Source: Streptomyces sp. DH12
GTDB taxonomy: Bacteria > Actinomycetota > Actinomycetes > Streptomycetales > Streptomycetaceae
NCBI RefSeq assembly: GCF_020873895.1
Contig: NZ_JAHWGT010000018.1
Location: 62,001 to 126,000, forward strand
DNA: 64,000 bases
Direction of reading: 5' to 3'
Position numbers and translations under genes: made by a program. Under the pieces are notes generated by a model. The model was not told the DNA's origin and searched no databases. It saw only the letters and a list, made by a program, of their open reading frames with translations. How positions within the stretch are numbered: position 1 is the first letter of the stretch; each line of letters starts with the position of its first letter. Below, piece by piece: positions 49,237 to 57,683 of the stretch.

Positions 49237-51819
49237 ATGATGAGACGACGCCTCACCGCCGCGTGCTGCTCGGCCCTCACCCTCGCCCTGGCCCTGTCCA
49301 CGACCGCCTGCGGCGGCGACCCGGTGACCGCGGCGGGCGGTGGCGGGAAGGAGTTCGCCGGGAAGACCCTGACCGTCGCCGGCGTCTGGTCGGGCGCCGA
49401 GCAGAAGAACTTCCAGAAGGTGCTCGACGCCTTCACCGAGAGGACCGGCGCCCAGACCCGGTTCGTGTCGACCGGCGACAACGTCTCCACCGTCGTCGGC
49501 AGCAAGATCGAGGGCGGCAACGCACCGGACGTGGTGATGGTCCCGCAGGTCGGGGTGTTGCGGCAGTTCGCCGCCCGCAAGTGGCTCAAGCCGCTCTCCG
49601 CGACGGTGGGCGCGAAGGTCGACTCCGGGTACGCCCCGGTGTGGAAGGAGTACGGCTCCGTCGACGGCACCCTGTACGGCCTGTACTTCAAGGCGTCCAA
49701 CAAGTCGACCGTCTGGTACAGCCCGCAGGCCCTCGACCAGGCGGGCGTCGAGCCGCCCAGGACGTACGAGGAGATGCTCGCCGCCGGCCGCACCGTCGCC
49801 GACTCCGGCCTGCCGGCGTTCTCGGTGGCCGGCGAGGACGGCTGGACGCTGACGGACTGGTTCGAGAACGTCTACCTGTCGCAGGCCGGGCCGGAGAAGT
49901 ACGACCGGCTCGCCCGGCACGAGATCCCGTGGACCGACCCCAGCGTGGTGCGGGCGCTGAAGACGCTCGCCACGCTCTTCTCCGACGACCGGCTGCTCGC
50001 GGGCGGCCGCAAGGGCGCCCTCTCCACCGACTTCCCCGGTTCGGTCGAGCAGGTCTTCGGCCCGAAGCCGCAGGCCGCGATGGTCTACGAGGGCGACTTC
50101 GTGGCCGGCGTCGCCGAGGACGAGTTCGGCCGGAAGATCGGCGAGGACGCCACGTTCTTCCCGTTCCCGCCTGTCGGCACCGGCGCGGCGCCGGTCGTCA
50201 GCGGGGGCGACGCGGCCGTCGTCCTGAAGGACGGCAGGAACCAGGAGGCCGCGATGGCGTTCCTGGAGTTCCTCGCGACGCCGCAGGCGGCCGCGGTCTG
50301 GGCGGCCGAGGGCGGCTTCATCTCGCCGAACAAGGGCCTCGACCTCGGCGCGTACGGCGACGCCACGCTGCGGGCGACCGCCAAGTCCCTCGTCGACGCC
50401 GGGGACACCGTCCGGTTCGACATGTCGGACCAGGCGCCGGCGGCGTTCGGCGGGACGAAGGGCGCCGGCGAGTGGAAGATCCTCCAGGACTTCCTGCGCG
50501 ACCCGTCCGACCCCGCGGCCACCGCCGGGCGGCGCCGGCGGAACGCCGCCGTCGCCTTCGTCCTGCCCGCGCTGCTGCTGCTCGGCGCGCTGGTGGTGTA
50601 CCCCGTCCTCTTCTCCGTCGGCCGCAGCTTCTTCGACGCGTCCGGGACCCGCTTCGTCGGCGCCGACAACTACACGGCGATGTTCCGCGACCCGGCCACG
50701 CTGCAGGCCGTCCGCAACAGCACGATCTGGGTGGTCGTCGCCCCGACCCTGCTCACCGGTCTCGGGCTCGTCCTCGCGGTCCTCGTCGAGAGGATCCGCT
50801 GGGCGTCCGCCTTCAAGCTGCTGCTCTTCCTGCCCATGGCGGTGTCGTTCCTCGCCGCGGGCATCATCTTCCGGCTCGCCTACGAGGAGGACCCCGACAA
50901 GGGCGTGTTCAACGCGGCGGTGGTCGGCGTGCACGACGTGTTCGCCGACGGACCCTCGTACCCCGGCGCGCGGGCCCGGGACGGCGAGGGCGTGCGCACC
51001 GCAGCGGACGGGGCGTACGAGACGGCCGGGCCCGTGGCGCCCGGCGGCGCGCCGCTCCTCCTCGGGCTGGTCGGCGTCAGCCCGGCGGACGTCCCGGACG
51101 GGGCGCGCCCCGCCGCCGGGGCGGCCTCGGCCCCGGCCGGCCCCGGCGAGCTGCGCGGCGTGGCCTACCTGGACTTCACCCCGGGCGGCGGGGGGCACCC
51201 CGGGCGGGTCGACCCGGCGGAGCGCGGCCTGCCCGGTCTGACCGTGGAGGCGGTGCGGGGCGGCGAGGTCGCCACCGCCACGACGGGCGCGGACGGGGCG
51301 TTCCGCTTCACCGGCCTGGACGCGGGCGGCACGTACACGGTGCGGCTGCCGGCGGAGAACTTCGCCGCGCCGTTCTCCGGCGTGTCGTGGCTGGGTCCGG
51401 CGCTGGTCACCCCGGCGATCATCGGCGCGTACCTGTGGATCTGGACCGGCTTCGCCATGGTCCTCATCGGCGCGGGTCTGACGGCCCTGCCGCGCGACGC
51501 CCTGGAGGCGGCGCGGATGGACGGGGCGAGCGAGTGGCAGGTGTTCCGCCTGATCACGGTGCCGCTGCTGGCGCCCGTGCTGACGGTCGTGTTCGTCACC
51601 CTCGTCATCAACGTGATGAAGGTCTTCGACCTGATCTACATCATCGCACCGGGCCCGGTGCAGCAGGACGCGACGGTCCTGGCCACCCAGATGTGGCTGG
51701 TGTCGTTCGGCGGCGGCAACGACCAGGGGCTCGGCAGCGCGCTGGGCGTCCTGCTCCTGCTGCTGGTGGTCCCCGCGATGGTCTTCAACGTCCGCCGCTT
51801 CCGCAGGAGCCAGTCATGA
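49237..51819 (+). CDS. Fused sugar-binding lipoprotein and ABC permease (AglE-AglF type)
   Basis: 860 residues in one frame. Residues 1-425 are a family 1 alpha-glucoside-binding lipoprotein (lipobox STTAC; GNAPDVVMVPQVGVLRQFA). At about 428-432 the sequence passes without stop or internal start into a MalF-like permease (RRRRNAAVAFVLPALLLLG onward). The permease has six helices, the EAA loop EAARMDGASEW and a ~130-residue extracytoplasmic insert (about 570-715) containing a prealbumin/Cna-B-like strand set (ELRGVAYLDF, TTGADGAFRFTGLDAGG). Related streptomycete permeases carry that insert, but the fusion is abnormal. About 20 C-terminal residues of the binding protein and the permease N-terminus are missing, implying an in-frame deletion. 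AAAGG precedes ATG 49237. Confidence 0.88.
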   Translation: MMRRRLTAACCSALTLALALSTTACGGDPVTAAGGGGKEFAGKTLTVAGVWSGAEQKNFQKVLDAFTERTGAQTRFVSTGDNVSTVVGSKIEGGNAPDVVMVPQVGVLRQFAARKWLKPLSATVGAKVDSGYAPVWKEYGSVDGTLYGLYFKASNKSTVWYSPQALDQAGVEPPRTYEEMLAAGRTVADSGLPAFSVAGEDGWTLTDWFENVYLSQAGPEKYDRLARHEIPWTDPSVVRALKTLATLFSDDRLLAGGRKGALSTDFPGSVEQVFGPKPQAAMVYEGDFVAGVAEDEFGRKIGEDATFFPFPPVGTGAAPVVSGGDAAVVLKDGRNQEAAMAFLEFLATPQAAAVWAAEGGFISPNKGLDLGAYGDATLRATAKSLVDAGDTVRFDMSDQAPAAFGGTKGAGEWKILQDFLRDPSDPAATAGRRRRNAAVAFVLPALLLLGALVVYPVLFSVGRSFFDASGTRFVGADNYTAMFRDPATLQAVRNSTIWVVVAPTLLTGLGLVLAVLVERIRWASAFKLLLFLPMAVSFLAAGIIFRLAYEEDPDKGVFNAAVVGVHDVFADGPSYPGARARDGEGVRTAADGAYETAGPVAPGGAPLLLGLVGVSPADVPDGARPAAGAASAPAGPGELRGVAYLDFTPGGGGHPGRVDPAERGLPGLTVEAVRGGEVATATTGADGAFRFTGLDAGGTYTVRLPAENFAAPFSGVSWLGPALVTPAIIGAYLWIWTGFAMVLIGAGLTALPRDALEAARMDGASEWQVFRLITVPLLAPVLTVVFVTLVINVMKVFDLIYIIAPGPVQQDATVLATQMWLVSFGGGNDQGLGSALGVLLLLLVVPAMVFNVRRFRRSQS

Positions 51820-52739
51820 CCGCGACCGCTACCGCCCCCGTGACACCGCCGGCGGCCGCGCCCGCCCCGCCGGCGCCCCGCCCCCCGCGCCACCGCCCCC
51901 GCCGCCGGCTGCGGCAGTGGCTCGGCAACGGACTCGTCCAGGCCTTCCTGCTGGTGGTGGGGCTGGTCTGGATCACTCCGGTGGCCGGCCTGCTGCTGTC
52001 GTCGCTCCGCTCGGCGCAGGACAGCGCGTCGAGCGGCTGGTGGACGGCGCTGGCCGACCCGGGCTCGCTGTCGTTCGCCAACTACGCGTCCCTGCTGGAG
52101 AACGCCGGCATGACGCAGGCGTTCTGGAACACCGTGCTGATCTCGGTGCCGACGACCGTCCTCGTCGTCGTCATCGCGGCGCTGGCCGGGTACGCCTTCG
52201 CCTGGCTGGAGTTCCCGGGCCGCGACTGGCTGTTCCTGCTGGTGGTGGCCCTGCTGGTGGTGCCGGTCCAGGTGGGATTGCTGCCGGTGGCCAAGCTCTT
52301 CGGGCAGTTGGGCCTGTTCGGCACCATCCCGGGCGTCGTCCTCTTCCACGTCGCCTACGGGCTGCCCTTCGCCGTCTTCCTGCTCCGCAACTACTTCGCG
52401 GAGATGCCGCGCGAGATGCTGGAGGCGGCCCGGATGGACGGCGGCGGCGAGTGGCGGATCCTCACCCGGCTGGTGCTGCCGGTGGGCCGCCCGGCCATCG
52501 CCAGCCTCGCCGTCTTCCAGTTCCTGTGGGTCTGGAACGACATGCTCGTGGCGCTGCTGTTCGCCGACTCGTCCTCCCAGCCGCTGACGGTTGAACTCCA
52601 GTCGCAGGTACGTCAGTTCGGCAGCAACGTCGACGTCCTGGCGCCGGGTGCCTTCCTCTCCCTGGTGGTCCCGGTCGTGGTGTTCCTGGTGTTCCAGCGC
52701 CACTTCGTGCGGGGGGTGATGGCCGGTTCGGTGAAGTGA
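51816..52739 (+). CDS. Carbohydrate ABC transporter permease (MalG/AglG type)
   Basis: 307 residues with a proline-rich cytoplasmic N-terminus (about 8-30), six helices and the EAA loop EAARMDGGGEWRIL. The ATG overlaps the fusion gene stop (ATGA). It is the third gene of the alpha-glucosidase operon. No ATPase gene is present, so MsiK-type sharing is assumed. Confidence 0.92.
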   Translation: MTATATAPVTPPAAAPAPPAPRPPRHRPRRRLRQWLGNGLVQAFLLVVGLVWITPVAGLLLSSLRSAQDSASSGWWTALADPGSLSFANYASLLENAGMTQAFWNTVLISVPTTVLVVVIAALAGYAFAWLEFPGRDWLFLLVVALLVVPVQVGLLPVAKLFGQLGLFGTIPGVVLFHVAYGLPFAVFLLRNYFAEMPREMLEAARMDGGGEWRILTRLVLPVGRPAIASLAVFQFLWVWNDMLVALLFADSSSQPLTVELQSQVRQFGSNVDVLAPGAFLSLVVPVVVFLVFQRHFVRGVMAGSVK

Positions 52740-52743
52740 GCCG

Positions 52744-53976
52744 TCAGCGGATCGGCACGCCGGAGAGGGTGCGGGCGATGACCAGGCGCTGGATCTCGCT
52801 CGTGCCCTCGAAGATCGTGTAGATCCCGGCGTCCCGGTGCATGCGCTCGACCGGGTACTCGCGGGTGTAGCCGTTGCCGCCGAGGATCTGGACCGCCTGG
52901 GCCGTGACCTTCTTGGCGACCTCGCTGGCGTACAGCTTCGACATGGAGCCCTCGGCGGCCGTGAAGGGCTTGCCCGCGGTGGCCATCCAGGAGGCGCGCC
53001 ACACGAGGAGGCGGGCGGCGTCGATCTGCGTGCGCATGTCGGCGAGTTGGAAGGCCACGCCCTGGTTGTCGATGATCGGCCGGCCGAACTGGTGGCGGGT
53101 GGTGGCGTAGTCGAGGGCGACCTCGTAGGCGGCGCGGGCGGTGCCCACGGCCATGGCGCCGACGGCGGGGCGGGACGCCTCGAAGGTAGCCATGGCGGCG
53201 TTCTTCACCCGCTCCGCGCCCCCGCCCCTGCGGGCCTTCTCGCGGGCGCGGGCGAGGCGCTCGTCCAGCTTCTCCTTGCCGCCGAGGAGGCAGGAGCCGG
53301 GGACGCGGACGCCGTCCAGGACGACCTCGGCGGTGTGCGAGGCGCGGATGCCGTGCTTCTTGAACTTCTGCCCCTGCGCGAGGCCGGGGGTGCCGGGCGG
53401 GACGATGAAGGAGGCGTGGCCCTTGGAGCCGAGCTCGGGGTCGACGACGGCGACGACGACGTGGACGTCGGCGATGCCGCCGTTGGTGGCCCAGGTCTTG
53501 GTGCCGTCGAGGACCCATTCGTCCTTGGCCGCGTCGTACACCGCGCGGGTGCGCATGGCGGCGACGTCGGAGCCGGCGTCGGGCTCGGAGGAGCAGAAGG
53601 CGGCGACCTTCACGTCGTTCGCGTCGCCGTACATCTGCGGGATCCAGGTCCCGATCTGCTCCTCGGTGCCGTTGGTGAGGACGCCGACGGCGGCGAGGCC
53701 GGTGCCGACGATGGACAGGGCGATGCCGGCGTCGCCCCAGAACAGCTCCTCCATCGCCACCGGGATGCCGAGGCCGGTGGGGTCGAAGAACTGCTGCGCG
53801 TAGAAGTCCAGGGAGTAGATGCCGACCTTGGCGGCTTCCTGGATGATCGGCCAGGGGGTCTCCTCGCGCTCGTCCCACTCGGCGGCGGCCGGCCGGATCA
53901 CGTCCGCGGCGAACCCGTGCAGCCAGTCACGGACCTGCTTCTGGTCGTCGTTGAGCTCGAGCGTGAACCCGGACAT
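52744..53976 (-). CDS. Acyl-CoA dehydrogenase
   Basis: 410 residues with the three-domain FAD fold. Seen motifs: [22 protein letters not shown] (FAD/substrate loop), [38 protein letters not shown] and [18 protein letters not shown] at the C-terminus. It oxidises acyl-CoA in the cytoplasm. ATG at 53976 is chosen for its GGAGG six bases upstream; the upstream ATG would lie inside the promoter dyads. It is divergent from a TetR gene that probably represses it through the TTAC/GTAA operators between them. Confidence 0.95.
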   Translation of the reverse strand: MSGFTLELNDDQKQVRDWLHGFAADVIRPAAAEWDEREETPWPIIQEAAKVGIYSLDFYAQQFFDPTGLGIPVAMEELFWGDAGIALSIVGTGLAAVGVLTNGTEEQIGTWIPQMYGDANDVKVAAFCSSEPDAGSDVAAMRTRAVYDAAKDEWVLDGTKTWATNGGIADVHVVVAVVDPELGSKGHASFIVPPGTPGLAQGQKFKKHGIRASHTAEVVLDGVRVPGSCLLGGKEKLDERLARAREKARRGGGAERVKNAAMATFEASRPAVGAMAVGTARAAYEVALDYATTRHQFGRPIIDNQGVAFQLADMRTQIDAARLLVWRASWMATAGKPFTAAEGSMSKLYASEVAKKVTAQAVQILGGNGYTREYPVERMHRDAGIYTIFEGTSEIQRLVIARTLSGVPIR

Positions 53977-53999
53977 GCGTCCTCCTGCGGCGTACATTG

Positions 54000-54032
54000 T
54001 TACTAGCGGTAACCGCAGTCTGTTACCGGTAA
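54000..54032. promoter_or_regulatory. Paired TetR-type operators between acyl-CoA dehydrogenase and tetR
   Basis: Site A is TTACTAGCGGTAA (54000-54012), which also embeds the perfect palindrome GCGGTAACCGC (54006-54016). Site B is the perfect palindrome TTACCGGTAA (54023-54032). The two TTAC/GTAA dyads are about two helical turns apart and lie 24 bp from the dehydrogenase start. They fit a TetR dimer pair controlling both divergent genes. Confidence 0.65.
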
Positions 54033-54117
54033 GTAGAAGCTGTCAACCGGCAGCGGCCGCCGGGGCGGTGTTACGTTGCGCTGGCCTTGGGAACATCGAC
54101 GGGCGGGGAGAGACGCT

Positions 54118-54765
54118 ATGGAGACCACACACCGGACCGAGCAGCAGCGGTCGGCCGAACAGCGGCGACGCGAACTGCTGGAGGCGGCCGACCGGGTGGT
54201 CCTGCGCGACGGTCCGCAGGCGTCCATGAACGCCATCGCCGCCGAGGCCGGCATCACCAAGCCGATCCTGTACCGCCACTTCGGCGACAAGGGCGGCCTG
54301 TACCGGGCCCTCGCCAAACGCCACACCGACGCCCTGCTCGGCGCGCTGCGGGCCGCGCTGGACGCCCCCGCCGGGCGCCGCCAGCGCGTCGAGGCGACGC
54401 TCGACACGTACCTCGCCGCGATCGAGGCCCGACCGCAGGTGTACCGCTTCCTGATGCACCCCTCCGAGGACGCGGCCCCGCAGCAGGAACAGGGCTTCGA
54501 CGTCGGCCGCCACTCGGCGCCGGTGCTGCGGCGGATGGGCGAGGAGCTCGCCGACGTCATCGCCGAGCGCGTCGACCTGGGCGAGGACGGCGACGCCGTG
54601 GCCCGGATGTGGGGCCACGGCATCGTCGGCATGATGTACGCGGCCGGCGACTGGTGGCTCGGCGAGCGCCCCTGCGGCCGCGCCGCGCTGGTGTCGGCCC
54701 TGGCCGACCTGTTGTGGGGGCGGCTCGCCGAGGCGGAGGACCGCGCCGGCGGCCCGCGCTTCTAG
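54118..54765 (+). CDS. TetR family regulator (FadR-like)
   Basis: 215 residues. The HTH is at about 15-60: RRELLEAADRVVLRDG, ASMNAIAAEAGITKPILYRHFGDKGGLYRAL. The helical C-terminal ligand domain (YLAAIEARPQVYRFLMHPSED, GIVGMMYAAGDWWLGERP) resembles acyl-CoA-responsive TetR proteins. The ATG at 54118 follows GGGGAGAG. Divergence from acyl-CoA dehydrogenase suggests it represses fatty-acid oxidation genes until acyl-CoA binds. Confidence 0.92.
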   Translation: METTHRTEQQRSAEQRRRELLEAADRVVLRDGPQASMNAIAAEAGITKPILYRHFGDKGGLYRALAKRHTDALLGALRAALDAPAGRRQRVEATLDTYLAAIEARPQVYRFLMHPSEDAAPQQEQGFDVGRHSAPVLRRMGEELADVIAERVDLGEDGDAVARMWGHGIVGMMYAAGDWWLGERPCGRAALVSALADLLWGRLAEAEDRAGGPRF

Positions 54766-54816
54766 GGGACCCGCCCGCGCGGGCCCGGCCGCGCGGCCCC
54801 GGCCCGTGGCGGAGGG

Positions 54817-55362
54817 TCAGCGGGCTCCGCCCCACGGGGCCCGGCGGGCCGCCCGCAGCACCCGGGCGCGGCGCCAGCCGCCGAGGCGGTCGGGGTAGAC
54901 CAGCCCGTCCAGGTGGTCGCACTCGTGCTGGAGGCAGCGGGCGAAGAACCCCGTGCCCTCGACCCGCACCGGCTCGCCGCGCACGTCGACGCCCTCGACG
55001 ACGGCCCGGTCGAACCGCTCGGTCCCGGCCTCCAGACCGGGCAGCGACAGGCAGCCCTCGGGGCCGCGCACGACGAGGCCGTCCGCCTCGACCAGACGGG
55101 GGTTGACGACGTGCCCGAGGTGCCGGACGTCCTCGTCGTCCGGGCAGTCGTAGACGAAGACGCGCGAGGCCACCCCGACCTGGTTCGCCGCCAGACCGAC
55201 GCCGTTCGCCGCGTACATCGTGGCGAACAGGTCCTCCACCAGACGGACGAGCGAGGGCCCGAAGTCGGTGACGGTCTCACAGGGGGCGTGCAGCACGGGC
55301 GAGCCGAGCAGGCTCATCGCCCGCACGGCGCCGGAACTGCCGGGGATCGGCCGGTTTCGCAT
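54817..55362 (-). CDS. def: Peptide deformylase
   Basis: 181 residues with all three family motifs: GVGLAANQ (54-61), EGCLSLPG with metal ligand Cys104 and QHECDHLDG with His146, Glu147 and His150. The enzyme removes the N-formyl group from nascent proteins. In motif II the usual EGCLS is followed by LPG, placing it with type III/actinobacterial enzymes. Streptomycetes usually have several paralogues. ATG at 55362. Confidence 0.95.
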   Translation of the reverse strand: MRNRPIPGSSGAVRAMSLLGSPVLHAPCETVTDFGPSLVRLVEDLFATMYAANGVGLAANQVGVASRVFVYDCPDDEDVRHLGHVVNPRLVEADGLVVRGPEGCLSLPGLEAGTERFDRAVVEGVDVRGEPVRVEGTGFFARCLQHECDHLDGLVYPDRLGGWRRARVLRAARRAPWGGAR

Positions 55363-55476
55363 GGCGTCAGGGTACGTTCCGGCCCGCCACCAGCCTCCCG
55401 GCAGGTAGCGGGGTGCGGGACCACGACCGGATCTCGATAGGCTGAGGTCGGACCCACGCTAGGAGGAACAAGGACG

Positions 55477-56715
55477 ATGGCAGGCAACTCGGAGCCGCTG
55501 TCGCCGCGCGCCAAGCTGGCCGTGACGGCGGGCAAGGCCGCGGCGGCGGTGTCTCGCGCGGCGGGACGCGGCAGCGGATCGGTGATCGGCGGCCGGGTGG
55601 CGCTCAAGCTCGACCCCGACCTTCTGGGCCGGCTCGCGCAGCACCTGGACGTCATCCTGGTGTCGGCGACCAACGGCAAGACCACCACCACGCGACTCAT
55701 CGCCGAGGCGCTGCGCGCCAGCGGCCCGGTCGTCTCCAACGCGCTCGGCGCGAACATGCCCGCGGGCATCACCTCCGCCCTGGCCGGCGGATCGGACGCG
55801 AAGTACGGCGTCATCGAGGTGGACGAGAAGTACCTCGCCGGGGTCGCCCGTGACACCACCCCGAAGGTGATCGCGCTGCTCAACCTCTCGCGCGACCAGC
55901 TGGACCGCGCCGCCGAGACCCGCATGCTCGCGGAGAAGTGGCGCGAGGGCCTGGCCGGCACGAAGGCCGTGGTCGTCGCCAACGCCGACGACCCGCTCGT
56001 CGTCTGGGCCGCCTCCTCCTCCCCGAACGTGGTGTGGGTGGCGGCCGGCCAGGAGTGGAAGGACGACGCCTGGTCGTGCCCGGCCTGCGGCGGTGTGATG
56101 CAGCGCCCCGGCGACGACTGGTTCTGCGGCGAGTGCGGCTTCCGCCGCCCGGCCCCTACCTGGGCGCTCAGCGGCGACCACGTCCTCGACCCGCACGGCT
56201 CGGCCTGGCCGATCCACCTGCAGCTGCCGGGCCGCGCCAACAAGGCCAACGCCGCCAGCTCGGCCGCGGTGGCCGCCGTGTTCGGCGTGCCGCCCCAGGT
56301 CGCCCTGGAGCGCATGTACCAGGTGCAGGCCGTCGCCGGCCGCTACGACGTCGTGTCCTTCGAGGGCCGTGACGTGCGGCTGCTGCTGGCGAAGAACCCC
56401 GCCGGGTGGCTGGAGACGTTCTCCCTGATCGACCGGCCGCCGACGCCGGTGGTGCTCTCGGTCAACGCGCGCGGCGCGGACGGCACGGACACGTCGTGGC
56501 TGTGGGACGTCGACTACACCCGGCTCGCCGGCCACCCGCTCTTCGTGATCGGCGACCGCCGGCTGGACCTCGCCGTGCGGCTGGAGGTCGCGGGCCTGGA
56601 CTTCCGGGTGTGCGAGACGCTCGACGAGGCGGTGCAGCTGGCCCCGCCCGGGCGGATCGAGCTGATCGCCAACTACACCGCGTTCCAGGACGTACGCCGC
56701 CGCGTCGGCAACTGA
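55477..56715 (+). CDS. murT: Lipid II isoglutaminyl synthase, Mur ligase subunit MurT
   Basis: 412 residues. The ATP-binding loop is SATNGKTTTT (63-72), followed by GANMPAGITSAL and VIEVDEKYL. A Cys4 zinc ribbon is inserted in the middle domain (WSCPACGG and WFCGECGF, near 205-225), and a DUF1727 C-terminal region ends the protein. With GatD it amidates the alpha-carboxyl of D-glutamate in lipid II. AGGAGGAA precedes ATG 55477. gatD follows after 26 bp. Confidence 0.95.
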   Translation: MAGNSEPLSPRAKLAVTAGKAAAAVSRAAGRGSGSVIGGRVALKLDPDLLGRLAQHLDVILVSATNGKTTTTRLIAEALRASGPVVSNALGANMPAGITSALAGGSDAKYGVIEVDEKYLAGVARDTTPKVIALLNLSRDQLDRAAETRMLAEKWREGLAGTKAVVVANADDPLVVWAASSSPNVVWVAAGQEWKDDAWSCPACGGVMQRPGDDWFCGECGFRRPAPTWALSGDHVLDPHGSAWPIHLQLPGRANKANAASSAAVAAVFGVPPQVALERMYQVQAVAGRYDVVSFEGRDVRLLLAKNPAGWLETFSLIDRPPTPVVLSVNARGADGTDTSWLWDVDYTRLAGHPLFVIGDRRLDLAVRLEVAGLDFRVCETLDEAVQLAPPGRIELIANYTAFQDVRRRVGN

Positions 56716-56741
56716 CCCGACCTCCGATAGGACGAGAGAGC

Positions 56742-57470
56742 ATGAGCGACAGCAGTCTGCGTCTGGTGTGGGTCTACCCCGACCTGCTCAGCACCTACGG
56801 CGACCAGGGCAACGCCCTCGTCGTCGAGCGCCGCGCCCGGCAGCGCGGCCTGGACGTGCAGCGCGTGGACGTCCGCAGCGACCAGCCGGTGCCGACCTCC
56901 GGCGACATCTACCTGATCGGCGGCGGCGAGGACCGGCCGCAGCGGCTGGCCGCCGAGCGGCTGCGGCGCGACGGCGGCCTGAGCCGCGCCGCCGAGAACG
57001 GCGCGATCATCTTCTCGGTCTGCGCCGGGTACCAGATCCTCGGCCACGAGTTCATCAACGACCTCGGCGAGCGGGAGCCGGGCCTCGGCCTGATCGACGT
57101 GGTCTCCACGCGCGGCGAGGGCGAGCGCTGTGTCGGTGACGTGCTCGCCGACATCGACCCGCGCCTGGGCCTGCCGCAGCTGACCGGCTTCGAGAACCAC
57201 CAGGGCGTCACGCACCTCGGCCCGTCGGCGCGCCCCTTCGCGCGCACCGTCTTCGGCAAGGGCAACGGCACCGGCGACGGCACGGAGGGCGCGTACAACG
57301 ACACCGTCTTCGGTACGTACATGCACGGCCCGGTCATGGCCCGCAACCCGCAGATCGCCGATCTGCTGCTGAAGCTGGCCCTGGACGTGAACGCGCTGCC
57401 GCCGACCGACGACCGGTGGTACGAGGCGCTGCGCGCCGAGCGGATCGCGGCGGCCAGCCAGCCGGCCTGA
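56742..57470 (+). CDS. gatD: Lipid II isoglutaminyl synthase, glutaminase subunit GatD
   Basis: 242 residues of the class I glutamine amidotransferase type. The nucleophile is Cys94 in FSVCAGYQ and the catalytic histidine is His195 in TYMHGP; Cys94 is the same number as in the characterised S. aureus enzyme. It supplies ammonia to MurT. ATG at 56742; operon with murT. Confidence 0.95.
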   Translation: MSDSSLRLVWVYPDLLSTYGDQGNALVVERRARQRGLDVQRVDVRSDQPVPTSGDIYLIGGGEDRPQRLAAERLRRDGGLSRAAENGAIIFSVCAGYQILGHEFINDLGEREPGLGLIDVVSTRGEGERCVGDVLADIDPRLGLPQLTGFENHQGVTHLGPSARPFARTVFGKGNGTGDGTEGAYNDTVFGTYMHGPVMARNPQIADLLLKLALDVNALPPTDDRWYEALRAERIAAASQPA

Positions 57471-57491
57471 CCCGCCGGCCCGCGACGCCCC

Positions 57492-57533
57492 GGGGGCGGC
57501 CGACCGACCCGTGAGCGGGCGGCGGCCGCCCCC
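57492..57533 (+). terminator. Hairpin terminator after gatD
   Basis: GGGGGCGGCCG (57492-57502) pairs exactly with CGGCCGCCCCC (57523-57533) around a 20-base loop, 22 bp past the gatD stop. No U-tract. Confidence 0.6.
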
Positions 57534-57683
57534 GCGCGCACCGTCTTCGTCTGTTCCTCCGAACTCCGTCCACGGGTCGGACGTCCGGTTCGGCTGCCCT
57601 GCCCCTCGCCGGTAGGGTGGCGGTGATCCAGGCCGGACGACGTGGTCCGGGTGTCGGCCCACGTTGCAAAGGTATTTCGGGCT

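Noticed and set aside
49263-52739. 1158-codon plus frame running through the binding-protein/permease fusion into the last permease
   Set aside because: Its first ~850 codons are an out-of-frame shadow of the fusion gene. Only the part from 51816 is the real permease.
54773-54784. GCCCGCGCGGGC palindrome between tetR and def as a terminator
   Set aside because: It has no loop and lies in uniformly G+C-rich sequence where such palindromes are common.
55477-57470. MurT/GatD pair as a novel system
   Set aside because: The pair is the known lipid II amidation complex with all catalytic residues present.
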